From Byssothecium circinans (taxonomy: Eukaryota; Ascomycota; Dothideomycetes; Pleosporales; Massarinaceae): a DNA stretch of 64,000 nucleotides. The notes under the pieces are model-generated. The model did not search any database and was not told the DNA's origin. It saw only the letters and a program-made list of their open reading frames with translations. Positions 11,213 to 22,282 of this stretch are shown here, one piece after another; within the stretch, counting starts at the first letter, position 1; each line of letters begins with the position of its first letter. The translations under genes and the position numbers were made by a program. The stretch lies in assembly GCA_010015675.1 (NCBI GenBank), contig ML976977.1, positions 412,218 through 476,217 on the forward strand, read 5' to 3'.

Positions 11213-14200
11213 ATGGCCTCGACACCCGAAAATGGTGCTGCTGCACCCCCAAACAAGCTTCTCAGCCAAGTCTCAGGCACTCCCGACCGACGTCCCTCCC
11301 CTCTGCCGACACATCTGAGCATTCCGGGCTCCGGCCACGCCACTCCCCGCATCATTCCCCAAGAGGGCTCTGGAGGGTCCGGTTATGTGGCACCCAAGTT
11401 TGAGGGCAAGGAGAAGCAGATGGAGGCTGTTATGGACGGCCTCGAGGAGAAGGGATTTGTGCCTCCAGATTTTGTAGAGACGGAGACCAGTTGGTTCTAC
11501 AATGAGCTAGGCATCGATGACATGTACTTTGCAACCGAGACGGTTGACGCGTGAGTTAGCCCAGCTTTCTCAAGCTCCAATGCTGACAACAGATTAGTAT
11601 CGTCAATCACATCCACTCTCTTTACGCCGCAAAGGTAGCTGCCTATGCCCGTGATGACAAACGCCTCGAAATACGCTTAGATAGAGAAGCGAAAGACCAC
11701 GCGGTATACATCGATACGAGCAAGCCTGGTATCTCTGTCGTGAAAGGACCGCAATATGAGCAAAGGATCGACGAGAAATACCTCAATGGCTCCAAGGGTG
11801 CTTCAGGCTACCGTGTGGAGAGTTTCCGCTCTGCAAGCCCGTTACCAGGGAGCCAGAACCAACAATTGCGTTGCTACTTTGTCTACGAGTGTGACTTTGT
11901 AGACCGCAACCCTAGCGAGACGGAGACAAACATCGAAAAGGTCGGCGACAAGCGGTTCCTCCAAAAAGCCACGGCCAATACAAAGCGCATTTACCAAGAG
12001 GCGCTCGAAGTCGCTGTGGAGCGAACTGGCCCCGTCATTGAATACTTCGACATCGAGGGCTCTCGCGACAAGCGGCTGGTCGTAGCGTACAAGCAGGGCA
12101 GTGCTATGGGCCTGTTCAGTGCTCTGAGTGATCTCTACCACTACTACGGCTTGACAACATCGCGTAAGTATGTGGAGCAGTTCTCCAACGGGTACACCGC
12201 CATGTCTCTCTACCTTCAAGCACTTCCAGGCGGAAAGCACCCGCCGATCGAAGCCTCGGTCCATCAAATCATCAAGGAAATTTCGCTACTGTACTGTATC
12301 CCGCAGAACAAGTTTCAAGCACTGTTCGCCACTGGCCGACTAAGCCTTCAGGAGACAATCTACGCTCACTGCGTCTGGGTCTTCGTTTCTCACTTCCTCA
12401 ACCGTCTCGGAAACGAATACAACGCTTTGGCATCGCTTTTGAACCCAGAAAACAGCGTCCATGCCGAGCTTCTATCCAAGCTGAAGCGTAGACTACGCAC
12501 GGAAACCTTTACAGCCGACTATATTTTAGAGATCATCAATTCGTACCCGGACCTCATTCACAGCCTGTACATTTCGTTCGCGAACACGCACTATGTACAG
12601 ACACGGGGTCAACAGGACGATTTCATACCCACTCTCAGTTACCTGCGTCTGCAAGTCGATAAGGTTCTCAGCGAGGATGAGCTGACAGACTCCATCAACA
12701 AAGCTGTTGTCAATGATCATCACCAGATGGTGATGAGTTCATTCCGCATCTTCAACAGCTGCGTGCTCAAGACCAACTTTTATACGCCCACCAAGGTTGC
12801 TTTGAGCTTCCGCTTGAACCCTCAGTTCTTGCCGCCTTCTGAGTATCCCCAGCCGCTTTATGGTATGTTCCTCGTCATCAGCTCCGAATTCCGCGGTTTT
12901 CACCTGCGCTTCCGCGATATCGCCCGTGGAGGTATTCGCATTGTCAAGTCAAGGAGTTCAGAGGCATACGCGATCAACGCGCGATCTTTGTTCGACGAGA
13001 ATTACAACCTTGCCAATACGCAGCAGCGCAAGAACAAAGATATTCCCGAAGGAGGGTCAAAGGGTGTCATTCTGCTAGACTACCACCACCAAGACCAGGC
13101 CCGAGTTGCTTTCGAGAAGTACATTGACAGCATATTGGACCTCTTGCTCCCACCTACTAGTCCCGGAATCAAGGATCCCATTGTTGATCTTTACGGCAAG
13201 GAAGAGATTCTCTTCATGGGCCCTGATGAGAACACTGCTGATCTGGTGGATTGGGCCACCGAGCATGCTCGTTCCCGAGGAGCACCTTGGTGGAAGTCGT
13301 TCTTCACCGGAAAGAGCCCTAAGCTTGGCGGTATTCCACACGACCGATATGGCATGACCACCCTTTCAGTTCGCGAATACATCCTAGGCATCTACAGAAA
13401 GCTGAACCTTGACCCCAGCAAGGTCAAGAAGCTGCAGACTGGAGGACCTGACGGCGATCTTGGTTCGAACGAAATCCTTCTCAGCAATGAGAAATACATC
13501 GCTATTGTGGATGGGGCCGGTGTGCTTGTCGACCCTAAAGGTTTAAATCACGAAGAGCTTGTCCGACTTGCCAAGGCCAGAGTCATGATTAATAACTTCG
13601 ATGTCTCGAAGCTGTCTCCGGAAGGTTACCGCATCCTGGTTGATGAGACCAATATCAGGCTGCCTAGCGGCGAAATGGTCTACAACGGCACCACATTCCG
13701 CAATACCTTCCATCTTCGCGGTGGACAACAATATGACACTTTCGTCCCTTGTGGTGGGCGTCCAGAGTCCATCGACTTCACCACAGCCAGCAAGCTGATT
13801 GTAGACGGAAAATCAGTCATCCCGTACATCGTGGAAGGTGCCAACCTTTTCATCACTCAGGATGCGAAGCTTCGTCTAGAGAAAGCTGGCTGCATCCTGT
13901 ACAAAGACGCTTCTGCAAACAAGGGTGGTGTCACATCCTCTTCTCTAGAGGTTCTAGCGTCATTAGCCTTCGATGACGAGAGCTTCATCCAGCATATGTG
14001 TGTTCGGGACGATGGAACTATCCCTGACTTCTACAACAATTACGTCAAACAAGTTCAAGCCACCATTCAGAACAACGCCCGACTGGAGTTTGAAGCCATT
14101 TGGAGAGAACACCAAAAGACTGGAGAGCCACGAAGCATTCTGAGTGACACCTTGAGCATTGCCATCACCAAGCTAGACGAAGAGCTGCAAAACACTGAAC

Positions 14201-14480
14201 TATGGAAGGACGTTGAGTTCAGGAAGTCGGTCCTGCGCGAGGCTCTACCAAATCTGCTGCAAGAGCAGATCGGCCTGGACAAGATCATGGAGAGGGTATG
14301 TAACATCACGGACACCGTCAGGTTCTTTACTAACATTACTAGGTGCCGGACAACTACCTACGCGCCATTTTCGGCAGCTACCTTGCCAGCCGTTTCGTGT
14401 ATACGTATGGTGTCAATGCCAGCCAATTCGCGTTCTTTGATTTCATGAGCAAGCGCACAGCAAAGCTCAACAAGGCGTAG
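11213..14480 (+). CDS. GDH2: NAD-specific glutamate dehydrogenase (large fungal type)
   Basis: Three exons (11213-11550, 11598-14295, 14343-14480) give 1057 residues, matching the 1.0-1.1 kDa-thousand class of fungal NAD-GDHs such as the Neurospora enzyme. It oxidises glutamate to 2-oxoglutarate and ammonium with NAD+, a catabolic step. Key segments are RFRDIARGGIRIVKSRSSEA (substrate-binding region), PEGGSKGVILLDY, LQTGGPDGDLGSNEI (dinucleotide-binding region), DGAGVLVDPKGLN and YIVEGANLFITQDAKLRLE. Intron 1 (47 bp) has a GCTGAC branch site and restores AIVNHIHSLYAAK. Intron 2 (47 bp, GTATGT) leads to a last exon VPDNYLRAIFGSYLASRFVY that is typical of the family. The N-terminal 90 residues are Pro/Ser-rich. 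Cytosolic by analogy with yeast Gdh2. Confidence 0.95.
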
Positions 14481-15638
14481 AGGGATCTCAAACACCAGTC
14501 ACATCCTCTGGTGACGTGGCTTTGGCTTGGTCGGGATTGTTGCAATACTTGGCCAGGGCTTGCACACATTCTCTATCCATTAGAGTGTAATCCACGGTGA
14601 AGACAATTCATGGCGTTTAAAACTGAAAATTCGGAGATCTACGGTTGCATTGGAATAGGATTCACGGATATGATGGCTTCTGGCGCGTACAGAACCGATG
14701 GGAGAGAAAGCGGGCGGCTACCAACATTTCGAGCATAGGGTAGGTAGACAAAAGCCAATCGTTGCATTTCACAGTCTATACTCTTGCATAAATCAACAAT
14801 GAACGACACGAACAGTTCGAGCGCACTCAAATGTACAAGTCAAGCGTCTAAAGTGACGCCTCGCGTCGCAAAGACTACATCTAGGTAAACAAGCTCACAC
14901 GTTCTTGGGTGCGCCCTCCAAGGACCTACCAGAAATAGCAAGGTAGATCAAAGACAACAATATGCGCCGTATGCACGTAATACGATTCCAGTAACCATTG
15001 GTCCAAGTCAGTGATCATGTTATTTGTGATTTCGAGCGCGTTCTCTGAAACAGAGTGAGTTCCCCCTCCTTCTGAGCTCTCGCCTACTTTACCTTCGCGC
15101 TCTCCCGTCCCTCTTCCCTTCCACCAACAACATCAACATCCCCGCGCGCCGACCTTTCGCATCCACGCACACAACGCCTGAACACTGCGGTTATTGCTTG
15201 AACAGAGTCGCGTACGTATATTCTTTTCCTTTCTGTTGCTTTTATTTGAATAGAAGAGGTGGGAAGCGTGAGGTTTCGCGTGGAAACGAAGGTGTCTGGT
15301 GCGGTGCGCGTGATGGAGGCACCACGTCGACTCCGCACCCGTCAGAGAGGTATTGAGCGCTTCGTGCGTCAAGTGTCTATACCCTTTCTACGATGCGAAG
15401 TCTCTGGTCACCGGGCGTTATTTTACCTTTTCCGGTATTTTTGAGTGTGCGGACAGAGTTTTGTTTACGCGGCATTCCGTGCGGCGCGTTCCTGCGCTGC
15501 CTCTGCATCAATCTCCCCGAGCGTTTCTACCCAAGCTAAGACCCTCTCCAGTCTATCGCAGCCACTAAACTCTTTACTTCCACACACTCCCCACACATAG
15601 ACCTTCCCGTCTTCTCCATTCCAACAAGATCTACCAAC
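14481..15638. other. Intergenic/5' region of the H1-tail-like gene
   Basis: No supported gene. The right half is pyrimidine-rich (for example CT tracts near 15060-15130 and 15560-15640), as in fungal core promoters and 5' UTRs of strongly expressed genes. Confidence 0.55.
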
Positions 15639-16254
15639 ATGGTCGCCACCACCCGCACCAAGACGGGCAGCATCCCCAAGAAGATCGAAGCAGCTCTCGC
15701 ACCGGCCCCCTCCAAGACCACGACCAAGTCCACCACTACGACCAAGAAGCGCGCTACAGCTAATACGTCCAAGCCGCGCGACAAGAAGGTGGCTGCGGGA
15801 CGCGTTTCCAAGCCCAAAGCTACTACGACCAAGACGACGGCTGCTGCGCCCAAGGCCAAGACGGTTCAGAAGGAGAAGGCGCCGATTAAGAAGGTTACGG
15901 ATAAGGTTGAGGGCAAGGTTAAGAAGGCGGAGGGCAAGGCTGAGGGACGGCCGGCGAAGAAGGCAGCGGGTACGAAGGTATGTTTGAAGCGCATCGGTGG
16001 GGTTGTACAGTCGGGGATGAGCGATGGGGATGGGGGATGTGAATAACTGACGCGTGCTTTTGTGCGCTGTCTCGAGTTTGCGAACCCCCCCCCCCCCCCC
16101 CCCCCTCGTGCGACTCCACCGCAGCAACCTCCTTTACGCGTAGCGTACTTCCTCCCTATTGTGAGCGATAGCTAACGCGTCTCAACAGAAAGCCAAGCCT
16201 ACCACGACCAAGAAAGTCGCTGCCCCGCGCACAAGCGGAAGGAAATCTGTGTAA
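15639..16254 (+). CDS. Small Lys/Ala/Thr-rich basic protein resembling a histone H1 tail
   Basis: Two exons (15639-15977, 16189-16254) give 134 residues. Nearly the whole chain is Lys, Ala, Thr, Pro and Val, with repeats such as TTKKRAT, PKAKTVQKEKAP, KVEGKVKKAEGKAEG and a terminal TTKKVAAPRTSGRKSV. This resembles the C-terminal tail of linker histone H1, but there is no globular H15 domain. A partial AT-hook core (EGRPAKK) is present. The likely role is DNA or chromatin binding in the nucleus, inferred from composition only. The intron is 211 bp, long for this region, and contains a 21-base poly-C run. The strong start context (CAACATGG) and pyrimidine-rich leader suggest good expression. 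It could instead be a nucleolar or ribosome-associated basic protein. Confidence 0.75.
16085..16105. repeat. Poly-C run of 21 bases inside an intron
   Basis: An uninterrupted run of 21 C on the plus strand lies inside the 211-bp intron of the H1-tail-like gene, about 85 bp before the acceptor. The exact length may be a sequencing or assembly estimate. Confidence 0.9.
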
Positions 16255-16948
16255 AAACACATCTTCTCCATCCCTGTTCTCCCACATACACCCCGTATAA
16301 CTACACGGACAATCCGCGTGCTGTTGTATGTCTCTTCGGGCGCCCTCCTTTTCAATTCATATCACGATCTGTCTGTCTGTCTGTTGCTTTCTTCAATGTG
16401 GCGAGGGGTTGCGGTATTGTTAGGTCATCGTTAGTCGGCAAGGCACTCGGAGGCTTAGGCCTCGGACTCGGGGGGTTTCGGGCTTCATCGGGCTTCGTCA
16501 GATCGGAGGGTTTTGTCTAGGCGTGCGCTTGTACGATATACCCGGGCTTGAACAGTGAGGCGTGGATGGGTGGGTTGGCGTAGATGGGCGCTTGGGTGCG
16601 TGGTAATAACGATTTCTTATTTCTGAAACTGTGTTTTGTGTCTTGACATGAATGTGATGCGTGACACAGCGAACTGCACAGGTGGGAACCCGATGACTTC
16701 AAATGCTGTGTGCCTCACTTACAAGTCTAAAAGTCTCATCAGTAATATAAGTTGTTGCTGCAGAGTCGTATATCAAGGGTTCGTACGGTTCTTTCATTAT
16801 CCTAATTTTGGGTATCAAATGCTTTGATGCCGCCAATCCATGGCTCCACGTAGGGAATCGGCCTCTAAATAACGCCTTCAAATGCTTTTCAAAACGTTTA
16901 CCTCCGTCTCGTGCAGCAATCCATGTACGCCCCAAACATACTTTTCAA
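16255..16948. other. Convergent intergenic region, no gene seen
   Basis: This is the 3' side of both flanking genes. It contains TCTGTCTGTCTGTTG microsatellite-like sequence near 16370 and CGGGCTTC repeats near 16480. No supported coding sequence. Confidence 0.55.
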
Positions 16949-17901
16949 CTATTCAGTCAAGCCCATCGCAGCGTCCAGAACCTCGTCCTTGGGCTCTCGC
17001 GGCTCTTGCGCCTCGTGATACTGTATCGCGTCGTCGATGTAGCTTAGCACTGCGCCCAGACTATCCTCACTCTGCACATCCAGCTTCAGGAAAGAGACCA
17101 TGCTGAAGTCGTCAATGAGCTGTGCGACAGCCCTGTTCAACCGATCGAAAGATGCCCCGCTCATGACACTACTCGTCAAGCCAGGATCCTGATACCCTCT
17201 CCTTCCCTCTTCCTCGTCGTCCTTGGTCTTCTTCCGCGTCGGGTCGTCGTCGAGTAGATTCGGATCGGGGTCGAGGAAGCGCTTCAGTTCGCGGTTCTTG
17301 ACCTGGCCTTTCACAAGATCCATCTTGCTCAGGATATTGATATGCGGCATCTCAAGCATAAGCATGGCGGACATGGCAGAGAGAGTTCCTGAGAAGAACT
17401 TCGGCCGATCGACTATGAACGTCGCCTCGAGCAGGTACGCGGCGCACATGTTGATATTCAGTGACCCGTGCATAAGCGTCTTGACGAGCTCGGGCAGAAT
17501 GGGAACGTGTGTGTACAGCTCGATTTGCCCGGGCATGTCGATGATGATCAGATATGCGTCCGTCACCTCCTCCAGCTTATCCGTCAGGAAGTCGAGGTTA
17601 TCCATGAGGAATTCGAAGCAGTATATCAAGCCGCCGTTCGGGCCCAGACCCATCTCTTCCATGACGTCTGCGAGGGAAATCAGGTCTTTGATGTCGAGGT
17701 CAGGCTCAAAAGCGAATTCTTCGGCGGCGGGATCGAGGTTCACGTAAAAGGCTGGGCGCTTGTTGTTTTGGAGGTGTTGGATGAGAGAGGTGCAGAAGGT
17801 GGACTTGCCGGCGCCGGCGGGGCCCTACGACTGTTAGCATACATGATGAGAATTGTAGAGTAAGAAGGATTCACCATAACTAGGGTGCCGTACTTGCTCA
17901 T
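16949..17901 (-). CDS. GPN3: GPN-loop GTPase 3
   Basis: Two exons (17901-17875, 17824-16949) give 300 residues, against about 272 in yeast Gpn3. The 9-codon first exon MSKYGTLVM is joined by a 50-bp intron directly to the P-loop [10 protein letters not shown]. Other signatures are [28 protein letters not shown] (the GPN loop that defines the family), [13 protein letters not shown] (G3) and ILSKMDL (G4, NKxD-like). Gpn3 works with Gpn1/Gpn2 in cytoplasmic assembly and nuclear import of RNA polymerase II. An insertion rich in Asp/Glu/Lys at about residues 215-235 explains the extra length. The gene is divergent from SAM synthetase with 404 bp between starts. Confidence 0.94.
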
Positions 17902-18305
17902 GGCTGCGGTTGAGAGCTTGACATTGGACTTGCAGTGGTCGCGAGGGTTATGGAATGATGCCGAGATACTTTTCTGCCGGGCGGTCGGGACCCGCGTGGG
18001 GAGGTCCGCTCATTGGTTAGCAGCGGACGGTGAATGGCGTGCTAGCGTTCTGCGACGTCGGGCCCTTTTGCGCGTACCGCCGTGCACGTTTTCTTCGGCA
18101 ATTCGCGCAGAAAGATTTGAAAGAGGACAAGTCTGACGAGCCCATACGTCTCGGGTTTGATTAAAATCCCTCCGCTTGTGCTGACCCTCTTTCCACCTTC
18201 TTCCCCCCCACTCACTTCCTTACCTTCCACACCTCCCGCTCTTCTTCACACTTGGTCGCAAGTCCTACACTAAGTGCGATTGACACCCTCTCTACGCTCG
18301 CAACT
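17902..18305. promoter_or_regulatory. Shared divergent promoter region of GPN3 and SAM synthetase genes
   Basis: 404 bp separate the two start codons. The half next to the SAM synthetase gene is rich in CT (18180-18300), a common core-promoter/5' UTR feature of highly expressed fungal genes. No specific factor site is claimed. Confidence 0.6.
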
Positions 18306-19738
18306 ATGCCTGCTACCAACGGAATCAACGGTGCCTCCAAGGTAATTGCCCGCCCGTTTACACACGACCTCGCTTCAGCCTGCTTACCATTGTTCAGGGC
18401 ACCTTTCTCTTCACGTCCGAGTCTGTCGGCGAGGGCCACCCCGACAAGATCTGGTGAGTCTCGTGCTTTTCGTTCCTCGCTACGTCTCTTTCAACTTATC
18501 ATTTGCACGATATTACCGGAAAGGCGGGTATTCGTAGCTGGACGAACAACCCCACCAGACTCGTAAAGAGGCGAAGCAGAGAATCTCGGCTAACAATGCC
18601 ACAGCGACCAGGTCTCCGACGCCGTTCTCGATGCCTGCCTCAGGGAGGATCCGCTCTCCAAGGTGGCCTGCGAGACTGCCACCAAGACCGGTATGATCAT
18701 GGTCTTCGGCGAGATCACCACCAAGGCCCACCTCGACTACCAGAAGATCATCCGTGATGCCATCAAGGACATCGGCTACGACCACTCCAACAAGGGCTTC
18801 GACTATAAGACCTGCAATGTGCTGGTCGCCATTGAGCAGCAGTCACCGGATATCGCTCAGGGCCTGCACTACGAGGAGGCTCTTGAGAAGCTTGGTGCTG
18901 GAGACCAGGGTATCATGTTCGGATATGCCACTGACGAGACCCCCGAGCTGCTGCCGTTGACGCTGCTGCTCTCGCACCGGCTGAACAAGGCTATGAAGGA
19001 TGCCCGTAACGATGGCAGCCTGCCCTGGTTGCGTCCGGACACCAAGACCCAGGTCACCGTTGAGTACAAGCACGATGGTGGCGCCGTCATTCCCCTGCGG
19101 GTTGACACGGTTGTGGTTTCGGCCCAGCATAGTGAAGACATCACCACCGAAGAGCTCCGAAAGGAAATCAAGGAGAAGATCATTAAGAAGGTCATTCCCG
19201 CCGAGTACCTCGACGATAAGACCGTCTACCACATCCAGCCCTCCGGTCTCTTCATCATCGGTGGACCCCAGGGTGATGCTGGTCTGACTGGCCGCAAGAT
19301 CATCGTTGACACCTACGGAGGCTGGGGAGCCCACGGTGGCGGTGCTTTCTCCGGCAAGGACTACTCCAAGGTCGACCGTTCTGCCGCCTACCTCGCCCGC
19401 TGGATCGCCAAGTCGCTCGTCAACGCCAAGTTGGCCCGTCGTGCTCTCGTCCAGCTTTCGTACGCCATTGGTGTTGCCGAGCCCCTATCGCTCTTCGTCG
19501 AGACCTACGGCACCTCGGAGAAGACTTCCGATGAGCTCGTTCAGATCATCCTCGACAACTTCGACCTCCGCCCCGGTGTCATTGTCAAGGAGCTCAACCT
19601 CATTAACCCCATTTACTTCCAGACGGCGAAGAACGGCCACTTCACCAACCAGGTATGTCTTTCCGCTTCGTTTCTAGCACATTGACTAATGCACGGCAGG
19701 AATTCACCTGGGAGAAGCCCAAGGAGCTCAAGCTCTAA
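18306..19738 (+). CDS. S-adenosylmethionine synthetase (methionine adenosyltransferase)
   Basis: Four exons (18306-18341, 18398-18453, 18605-19652, 19700-19738) give 392 residues, the usual size. It makes S-adenosylmethionine from methionine and ATP and feeds all methylation and polyamine synthesis. Motifs: GHPDK at residues 25-29, the hexapeptide region [15 protein letters not shown] from about 128, and the phosphate-binding GGGAFSGKD at about 275-283. The first exon has only 12 codons. Intron 2 splits the codon for Cys in DKIC-DQVSDAV and is 151 bp, longer than the others, so it could hold regulatory sequence. The last exon encodes [12 protein letters not shown]. Cytosolic; a single gene copy is normal for filamentous fungi. 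Confidence 0.97.
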
Positions 19739-20900
19739 ATGTATTATAGTGAATGCACCTCCATGAGTGGTTTGAATCAACTTCAACCACAAGGATCAAT
19801 ATTTACGACGATATGACATGCATATCTTTGGCGGGCTCAAAAAATCGTCTTTCAACAAGTTACGGCGTCGGGAACTGATACCCCTCATCTATCAAAGGCT
19901 TTTCTGCATTCATCTGACGGAAAGGCTTTTCCCGAGTCATCTACTACCTATAGAGAGGTACGCGCCGCCGTTGGGTGCGGCGCGTATGTGATTTGAGATT
20001 CAACACTGCGTAGAGTGCGGCATAGTTGGGCACTCGCTCTTGGCGCGACTCAAAGAGTTCATAGAGAATAATGGACCGTCTTCTTTGTCGGGGGTAGCAC
20101 CTTGACTTTTCCAAGAAGGAATTGATATTTCTGTCATCGCGATTGTCCCTCGTAGCCGTCGTTTGTTTACTAAAGCTAGTGCAGGTCTCTATGCTCAAGG
20201 GAAGGGGGATGGTGCACCTTCGCAACTGCCCCGCCACCCCGCATAGCCGCCATGAATCGCACTCCGTGAAACTTTTAAGCGCCCAATGTATTTCTTAGAA
20301 TCCTTCAATACTTGTTCGATAATGCGAACACTTTCTCAAGATACAAACAAGCTTCACTCCAAAGCCCAAACTCCAGAGCACTCAGAACTACGCAGTACTT
20401 TGATGGCAAATATCAGCACCGCCACAACGTCATAAACGGTCATAGAAAGCTTTGGAGAAAGGTAACGCCACACGGAAAGGCTTCGGTTCTTCACTTCACA
20501 TCAGCGTTTCGCTGGGGCGGAGGCTGAGCAGTAACACTCAATTGCTTCTTAAACCACTCATTTTTGCTTTTTCCTGTTGAACAATCCCACTCCATCTACC
20601 GGCCCCCATTCTATTGTCACTGATCGGGGTGACGTCCGCGCGCAATAGCTTGTAACATCGCGATCGACTGCTCCTACCCTCTCAAGCTCCGAACATAACT
20701 AAACTTCGACTTCCTTGACTTCTTCAACCTCTGATCCCGACATCTAGACTGAGTGAACAGCGAAGGGGGTAAAAGATAAGGAATATTCTCAAGCTATACA
20801 CCACTCTTCCTCAGCGGGAAGCTTGATCCTACGAGACCGGATATCTCGTGCAAGGCACCCTGTCACCCGGGCATAACAGCAAGCAACATCTCTAACAACC
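19739..20900. other. Intergenic, no gene seen
   Basis: Short frames only. The right end (about 20560-20900) is likely the promoter and leader of the WW-domain gene. Confidence 0.55.
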
Positions 20901-21806
20901 ATGGGGTCTTCACATCCCCAAGACGCGCCACCTTCCTACGAAACCGCCACCGGCTCCTCTTCAACACCAACGCCTGGCATCCAGCGTGTTTCCACAGATG
21001 GCCCCGCATCACGCACATCACGCAACGGCATTCCGCCCGAGCACCGGCGCTCAATGGAAGATGAAACCCGTCCATTGCCAGAAGGATGGGTACGTCAATT
21101 CGACCCAATCGAGCACCATCAATTCTTCGTCGACACGAGAGCCGATCCCCCACGTAGTATCTGGACGCATCCCTACGACGATCCAGAGTACCTCTCAACT
21201 CTAAGTCCCGAGGAGAGGAAGCAGCATGGCCGCATGCACACAACGATGTCCCTAGACGATGTAGCCGCCGAATCCAGCGACGACGAACACCCGCATCGTC
21301 AACCTAACCTTCCACCCGAACCTCAAGCGGCAACCACACCAAACGATCCCCCGCCAACCGGCCTCCACAAACTGACCCGCAAAATGAAAGACAAACTCAC
21401 CGCGACCACACACGAACAGCGCCAAAACCACCGCCGCCAACGCGAAGAACAGGAACGCAAAGCCTACCAAACGCACCTCCAAGCCCGTCATGCCATGATC
21501 CGCGCCCTCGAAACCGGTCAACCGCAGTTCCTGTGCAAGGACCAGCAGGGAAGAGATGTATATATCGAGCCCCCGGGCGGGCCAGGCGGTGCGTACAGAG
21601 CGGGTCCAAGGGGTTATGGTCATGGTGCGTATGGGTATAATCCTTACTCCCAGGGCCCGTATGCGGATCCGAACGCAAGGTTCGTAAGGCCTGTGGGACC
21701 GTATGGTCGGCCGTATGGGTATGGATATGGTGGGGGGATGGGATTGGGAGCTCCGCTTGCGGCGGGTGTGCTGGGTGGAGCGTTGTTGGGGGGTGTTTTG
21801 TTTTAG
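20901..21806 (+). CDS. WW-domain protein with PPxY motif and glycine-zipper-like tail
   Basis: Single exon, 301 residues, starting in a good context (AACCATGG). A PPSY motif lies at residues 10-13. A WW domain spans about 58-92 (LPEGWVRQFDP to SIWTHP), with Trp63 and Trp88 and an aromatic pair between. A charged Arg/Gln/Glu helix-forming segment follows (about 170-205). A Gly/Tyr/Pro-rich region and a hydrophobic C-terminus GLGAPLAAGVLGGALLGGVLF with repeated small residues complete the chain. WW domains bind PPxY ligands, so the protein could bind itself or partners bearing PY motifs, such as Rsp5-type ligase adaptors. Proteins of this layout are common in filamentous ascomycetes but have no firm function that I know. 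The tail may associate with membranes. Confidence 0.85.
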   Translation: MGSSHPQDAPPSYETATGSSSTPTPGIQRVSTDGPASRTSRNGIPPEHRRSMEDETRPLPEGWVRQFDPIEHHQFFVDTRADPPRSIWTHPYDDPEYLSTLSPEERKQHGRMHTTMSLDDVAAESSDDEHPHRQPNLPPEPQAATTPNDPPPTGLHKLTRKMKDKLTATTHEQRQNHRRQREEQERKAYQTHLQARHAMIRALETGQPQFLCKDQQGRDVYIEPPGGPGGAYRAGPRGYGHGAYGYNPYSQGPYADPNARFVRPVGPYGRPYGYGYGGGMGLGAPLAAGVLGGALLGGVLF

Positions 21807-22096
21807 TTTTAGGGAGTTGATGTACCATTGTAATGGGTAGAGAGACTGAGGGAAAAGTCTGGAACGATGGCTTGCTTGGGGTATAACGAGTAATGATGTA
21901 TTATATCTTTCTTCTTTCGGTTACGCCGTCTGGATCTTTTTCGTAACGCAGTCCCATGTCGATGCTCTTCTTCCTATTACTCTCTCATACCATCTCTTTT
22001 TGCTTTCATTGTACGGGTATATATAGGCTTACATACCTACCCCACACAGCAGGTGCAGGCGTCAGATACCCATCCAAGCTTCCCTTGAGTCCATAA

Positions 22097-22282
22097 TCAT
22101 ACGTCGAAAAGTAAACATCCCCCTGCCCCTTGTTCCCTCATATACGCGCCCGGGGGCTTGACAAGCGGCGACGGCGTCCCAGCCTTCCCCGTACTAAAGA
22201 CCCCGATGTGTTCGCAGTTTGCGTAGATGGTTTTGGGGAAGATGTGCTCGAAGTGGAGGAGATAATTGCCTGGGGGAACTTG
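22097..22282 (-). pseudogene. Relic of an AA9 (GH61) lytic polysaccharide monooxygenase, C-terminal part
   Basis: On the minus strand, 61 codons ending at the TGA 22099-22097 read QVPPGNYLLHFEHI, then IYANCEHIGV, then GTPSPLVKPPGAY. These match the order of AA9 C-terminal landmarks: a PPGxYLLRxEHI strand, the buried Tyr and Cys region (QFYxxC) and GTPxPLVKxPGAY. The segment normally found between them (ALHxA...GAQ) is missing, so residues near the copper site are lost. Only about 550 bp separate this from the end of the Sua5 gene, too little for a full AA9 catalytic domain, and no N-terminal signal or mature His1 was found. I infer a truncated relic; a real last exon of a very divergent gene is less likely. 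Confidence 0.6.
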
